Below, one piece after another: positions 59,813 to 64,000 of a DNA stretch of 64,000 nt. Numbering within the stretch: position 1 is the stretch's first letter; each line of letters begins with the position of its first letter. The position numbers were made by a program, and so were the translations under genes. This DNA is from Bimuria novae-zelandiae CBS 107.79 (taxonomy: Eukaryota > Ascomycota > Dothideomycetes > Pleosporales > Didymosphaeriaceae), in contig ML976657.1 in the NCBI GenBank assembly GCA_010015655.1, positions 2,099,252 through 2,163,251 on the forward strand. Direction: 5' to 3'. The notes below the pieces were generated by a model that saw only the letters and a list, made by a program, of their open reading frames with translations, was not told where the DNA came from and made no database searches.

Positions 59813-60430
59813 ATGCCTAAAGATCCTAAGCCCCCCAAAGCGCGCGCGCCTCGCAAGAAGGCTTTAACCTAAGAGCAACGTGATCGTATTCGCCGTGTTA
59901 AAGAGAGTAGTAGGGAGATGCCTTTTTATTACGATTACTATAAAAAGCTAAACATTCGTTGTTTTGTGGATACTGCATCTAGTTATTGTGCTGGTTGTAT
60001 TGCTACAAGGAGCGAATGCGAATTGTTTGTTCCTAAAGAGGAGTGGGAGAAGGTAGAGGATAAGGAACGTAAAAAATAATTAGCGTTAGCTCGCGCTAAG
60101 GAAAAAGTATTACGTAGTTAATAAGAACTTACTTACTATAAGCGTAAGTTATTAGAAATTAAGAGTCGTAAGAGGTTATTCGCGCGTTAAGATAGGAAGT
60201 TACTAGACGCCTAGGATAAGGTGCAAGAGACAAAGAGCTTAAGTATAAATACTCTGTTCTAAAACGATTTCTTCGCTAATCTAGGCTAGTTACAGGCTAA
60301 TAATCCCCTTCCTAATCTATTAATAGATCTTCTTCTTAATAAATTTTTGTTAGGTTCTCCTCTAATCGTTCCTAATTCCTTCTTATAGTCTGATAATGGT
60401 ATTATGCTAATAATTAGCAATAGTTTCTAA
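59813..60430 (+). pseudogene. Antisense Cys-rich/coiled-coil frame of the gypsy element
   Basis: It starts MPKDPKPPKARAPRKKALT, then a TAA, then EQRDRIRRVKESSREMPFYY. A Cys cluster RCFVDTASSYCAGCIATRSECELF follows in short pieces with spacing C-x9-C-x2-C-x6-C. A charged stretch rich in Lys, Glu and Arg then looks like a coiled coil. The frame runs about 205 codons to 60430, cut by several TAA/TAG codons that could come from Gln codons. It lies on the strand opposite pol and overlaps the 3' end of pol by 17 bases. I recall similar Cys-cluster proteins tied to fungal retroelements; function unknown. Confidence 0.5.
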
Positions 60431-63400
60431 GGTTTACTTCTAGTTCCTATATGTTTTCTAAGTGTGGGTATCCTTTCTACTTAATTAAATATGTTCGTGG
60501 CTAATTCGTGTGTCGTAGTATCTTCTTAACTTCGAATTCGGTTTCTTCCTCCGGCTGGTGATAGAAGGTTGTTTCGACTGGTGTTTTAGGGTCTATAGGT
60601 TCAAGTTAGTCTATATAGAATACTAGGTGTATCTTTGCGTCTAGCGGTAGTTCCAATCGATAGTTAACTAGTGATATTTGTTCGATAATGAAAAATGGCC
60701 CGACCTTAATATAATCCAGTTTCTTATGCTTTTTCTTCTAGGTTCGAAGATTTTTCGTAAGTAGATATGCTTTATCCCCCTTCTTCAGCTAAGGTGCCGT
60801 TTTTCTTTTTTTTTTTTTATGTAGGAAATACTTTGCTATTAAGCTTTCTTGAGGTTTTCTCGAAGTTGTGCATGTATTTTCTTTATAGTTTCTACTATAT
60901 TTATTACTTCTTCTGTCTTAATTGTTGTAGGAAGTATTTAATTAAAGAGATATAGATATCTTTTGTAGTTTGCATAAAATGGTGTGAATCCTGTTGCTAC
61001 TAATATCTTATTATTATATGCCAACTGTGCCATAGGTAATAAGAAAATCCAGTTATTCTTCTAGTTATTGCAGTAGATGCGTAGGTACGTTTCGATTGTC
61101 TAATTCGTACGTTCTGTTTATCCGTTAGTTTATGGGTGATAAGCTGTCGATAGCTTTCGTTTTATTCTAATAAGTGCCATAATTGTTGTCTAGTAGTTCG
61201 AGGTGAAGAGCTTATCTCTATCACTAATAATTATCTTAGGAATGCCATAATGTCGTATAAGTTAGTCTAGGATAAGAAATACTAGTTCCGTTACTATTAT
61301 TATCTTTTTACATGGTAGTAGTTCCACATACTTAGTGAATCTACATACAATTACCAGTATTGCGTCGTAGCTTACTCCGTTTATAGGGTCTTTTGACTTT
61401 GGCAATCCTGTGATAAAGTCTATTACGATATCTTCCTATAGTGCTGTGGGTATCTAGATGGCTTGCATCTCTCCGTACTTAAGATGTGTTACGTGTTTAT
61501 TACGCTGGCATTCTGCGTATTTGCGTATGTAGGTTACTACTACTTCCTTAATTCCTTTAAAGTTATAGTTTCTCTAGATTAGTTCTATTATCTTTTTAAT
61601 TCCGGGGTGTCCGTATACAGGGTTGTCGTGGTATTATCGTATAGCCTCTGTCTATTGTTTCTTAGGTACTTCTCGTGTGAGTATAAGGAGTTAATTAAGT
61701 TCTGCCGTGGGTTCTAAAGAACTATCGGGATTTTGTTTTAGTATTGCGGAGTAGGTTTTAACTTTTTCTCTATTATTATTTATTCTGCTAAGAGCATCTG
61801 CTCGTCCGTTTTCCTTGCCTAGGGTATATATAATTTTAAATTTATATTATCCTAGCGTTTCTAACTATCTTGCTTGTCGTTAGGTTAGTTCTTTCGTGGT
61901 TGTGAAGCGTGTGAGGTTCTTGTAGTCCGTGAAGATCGTGAGTTCTAAGCAACTATGTGCGTAGATCCTCTAGTATTTAATAGCTTTTACTATTACGAGT
62001 AGTTCTTTATCGTGTACTTTATACTATAATTCTTCTAGTGTAAACTTGTGTGCGTAGTATATAACTAGGTGCTATTTGCTGTTCTTTTCTTGCTTCGCGT
62101 ATACTCTAACCGCTAGATCGCTTGCATCCGTTTTAATACGTAACGGTTTATTATCCTAGAAGTGTATAAGGACTAGTGGCGTAATGCATACTTCTTATAG
62201 TGTTTAGAATACTTATTCGCATTCTTTTATCTAATTAAAAGGTTTGTCTTTCTTCGTAAGGTTCGTGAGTGGTAGTGTGATCCTAGAGTAGTCTGTAATA
62301 AATTATCTGTTAAATCCCGTAAATCTAAGGAAGGCTCGTACTTCCTTAAAGTTAGTAAGTAATTTCTACTTTTTTACTTCCTTAATCTTCGAAGGACTTA
62401 CTTAGATACCTTCGGTATTAATAACATGTCCTAGAAACTCTAATTCTGTGACATGGAATCTGCATTTCTTAAGTTTTAATTATAGGTTAGCGCTGTCTAG
62501 CGCTTGTAGTACCGTTTATTCGTGTTATACATGATCCTTCTCTTTTTTAGAGAATACTAGGATGTCGTCGAGGTAGGCAACTATAAATATGTCGAGGTAG
62601 TTTCTTAGTACGTTATTAATTATTACTTAAAACGTTGCTAGTGCGTTCGTGAGTCCAAAAGGCATAACTTAGTACTCGAATAGTCCGTATCTAGTTTAAA
62701 AAGCTATCTTTTACTCGTCACCTGCCACTATTCGTATGAGGTGGTGTCCGTCTCGTAGGTCGAATTATATGAATATCTTGGCTCGTCCTAGCCTGTCTCG
62801 AGACTCTTATATATTTGGTAGTAGGTATCTATTTTTAATTATTATATTATTTAGCCTTCTGTAGTCAATGCATGGACGTTATATTCCATTCTTTTTTATA
62901 ATAAATATTAAGGGTAATGCTACTAGCGATTCTGACTTGCGTATCTATTACCTTTTAAGGGCTTTCTTTAGGAATTCGCGTGTCTATTAGAGTTCCTTTA
63001 CGCTCTATCTGTATAGTAGTCTAAAGGGTAGCGTTTTTCCTTCTTCGAGAATAATGTAATGGTCTTAGTGTGTATGCTTAGGAAGGGCATTTGCTCCTTT
63101 CTCTTCCCAAAACAAATAACTCTATTCTTTATATTTATTAGGGATATTAAGAGGTGTGCTGTTCTCTTCGTGCTTGCGCTTTATAACCTAGTGGTTCCTG
63201 CCAGCGTCTGCCAAGTTAGTTTCGTGTTTATTAACTTCTAATCGCAAGACTATATTATTAATAGCTCTCTTATCTACTATTATGCTCTATTAATACGTAG
63301 GCTTTACTTATAATGTATAATTACAGCGCTTAAAGGATAGCTCTTTCTTTTCCTAGTTAATTATAGGGTTGTGCTTCCTTAACTAGGGTAATCCTAAAAT

Positions 63401-64000
63401 TACGTCGTGATTAGCTTCCTTAATAATATCGAGGGTAATCGATTCCTAGTGTCTATAGATCGTGAGGGTAGTTTTAACCTCGTATTTAATCGTTGCTTTG
63501 CCAGGCATTAGTTGTCTATTCGCGACATAGATAACATAGGGTATAGCCTTCTTACGCTTATAAAGTCCTGCTCTATTAAGTGCTTTTCTTAACACATAAC
63601 TTTCCTGTGCTCCTAAGTCCAACATGGCTTTTATTCATATTTCTTTAAGCTATACTAGTAGCTTAATTAATGCCTAACTATTTATAGTATTTAGTTCTCT
63701 AAAGGCGTTTTCCCGCCTGAGCCTAGGTCTAAAAAAGACATTTTTTCTATAGGTGGCTTTATAGGCTTAAGGTGTCCTTCCTTCTTCTTCTCCTAAGGCT
63801 GCTGCTAGGCCTCTTCTAGGAGAGCTTCACTATCTTCTTCCTTTGTTATTGTTTTAATCCTAAGGGTCGTAGTCCCTTTTAGTATGCGATTAAACCCATG
63901 CTTTCCTTTTTACTCTTTGTGTTCCTTGTAGTTAGGGTGTAAGCATGTTTGCCATTTGTTTAATGCGTATTTTCTATTAACTAGTAGCAATATTACTTAG
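60414..64000 (-). mobile_element. Ty3/gypsy chromovirus pol relic, continuing past the right edge
   Basis: Minus strand, read right to left. Protease: AMLDLGAQESYV (about 63,640) and HDVILGLP (about 63,400). Reverse transcriptase: MPFGLTNALATF (about 62,670), then [19 protein letters not shown] (about 62,560) with the YLDD active site, and LEFLGHVINTEGI (about 62,430). RNase H: KTDASDLAV (about 62,130). Integrase: DFITGLPKSKDPINGVSYDA (about 61,420), SDRDKLF (about 61,230) and TAYHP..NG.TERTN (about 61,120), so all three acidic residues are seen. A chromodomain closes the polyprotein: EFEVKKILRHTN then YLIK.KGYPHLENI (about 60,450-60,550). Stops are scattered throughout, so it is inactive. 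Gag and the other LTR would be right of the window. Confidence 0.9.

Overview
The window looks like a chromosome segment from a filamentous ascomycete (Pezizomycotina), most likely a dothideomycete of the Pleosporales type. The reasons are short GT-AG introns with CTAAC/CTGAC-like branch sites, compact gene spacing, a giant fungal 'involucrin repeat' gene, and transposon relics whose stop codons and AT bias look like repeat-induced point mutation (RIP). Species cannot be read from the sequence. Gene models are my own exon assemblies from reading frame and splice signals; family names rest on motifs I recognise, with no database search.

Left half (1-32,800). A 5'-truncated giant lysine-block repeat gene is followed, on the minus strand, by a short-chain dehydrogenase. 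Next is a 5.6-kb minus-strand locus that reads as a wrecked DNMT5-type gene (C5 DNA methyltransferase, zinc fingers and SNF2 ATPase in one polypeptide), with at least six in-frame stops, several frameshifts and a missing piece of the ATPase. It abuts a 2.1-kb Fot1/pogo-type DNA transposon with perfect 49-bp terminal inverted repeats and a decayed transposase. Then come a 2H phosphoesterase, SEC18/NSF, and a KxDL-family (BLOC-1) gene.

Middle (32,800-54,400). This holds a nuclear-looking small conserved protein, a tandem pair of F-box-like paralogues (first dead, second intact), a seven-exon BRE4/ArAE-like membrane protein, ribosomal protein eL19, SPT3 (SAGA) and DPH5 (diphthamide) in a head-to-head pair, and two small unknown genes. 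SEC18, RPL19, SPT3 and DPH5 are conserved housekeeping genes.

Right end (54,400-64,000). An AT-rich compartment, probably RIP-altered, contains a piggyBac-like relic with about 58-bp inverted ends, a second Fot1/pogo relic, and a Ty3/gypsy chromovirus pol (protease, RT, RNase H, integrase, chromodomain) on the minus strand that leaves the window. An antisense Cys-rich/coiled-coil reading frame overlaps the 3' end of pol. No CRISPR array, rRNA or convincing tRNA was seen.
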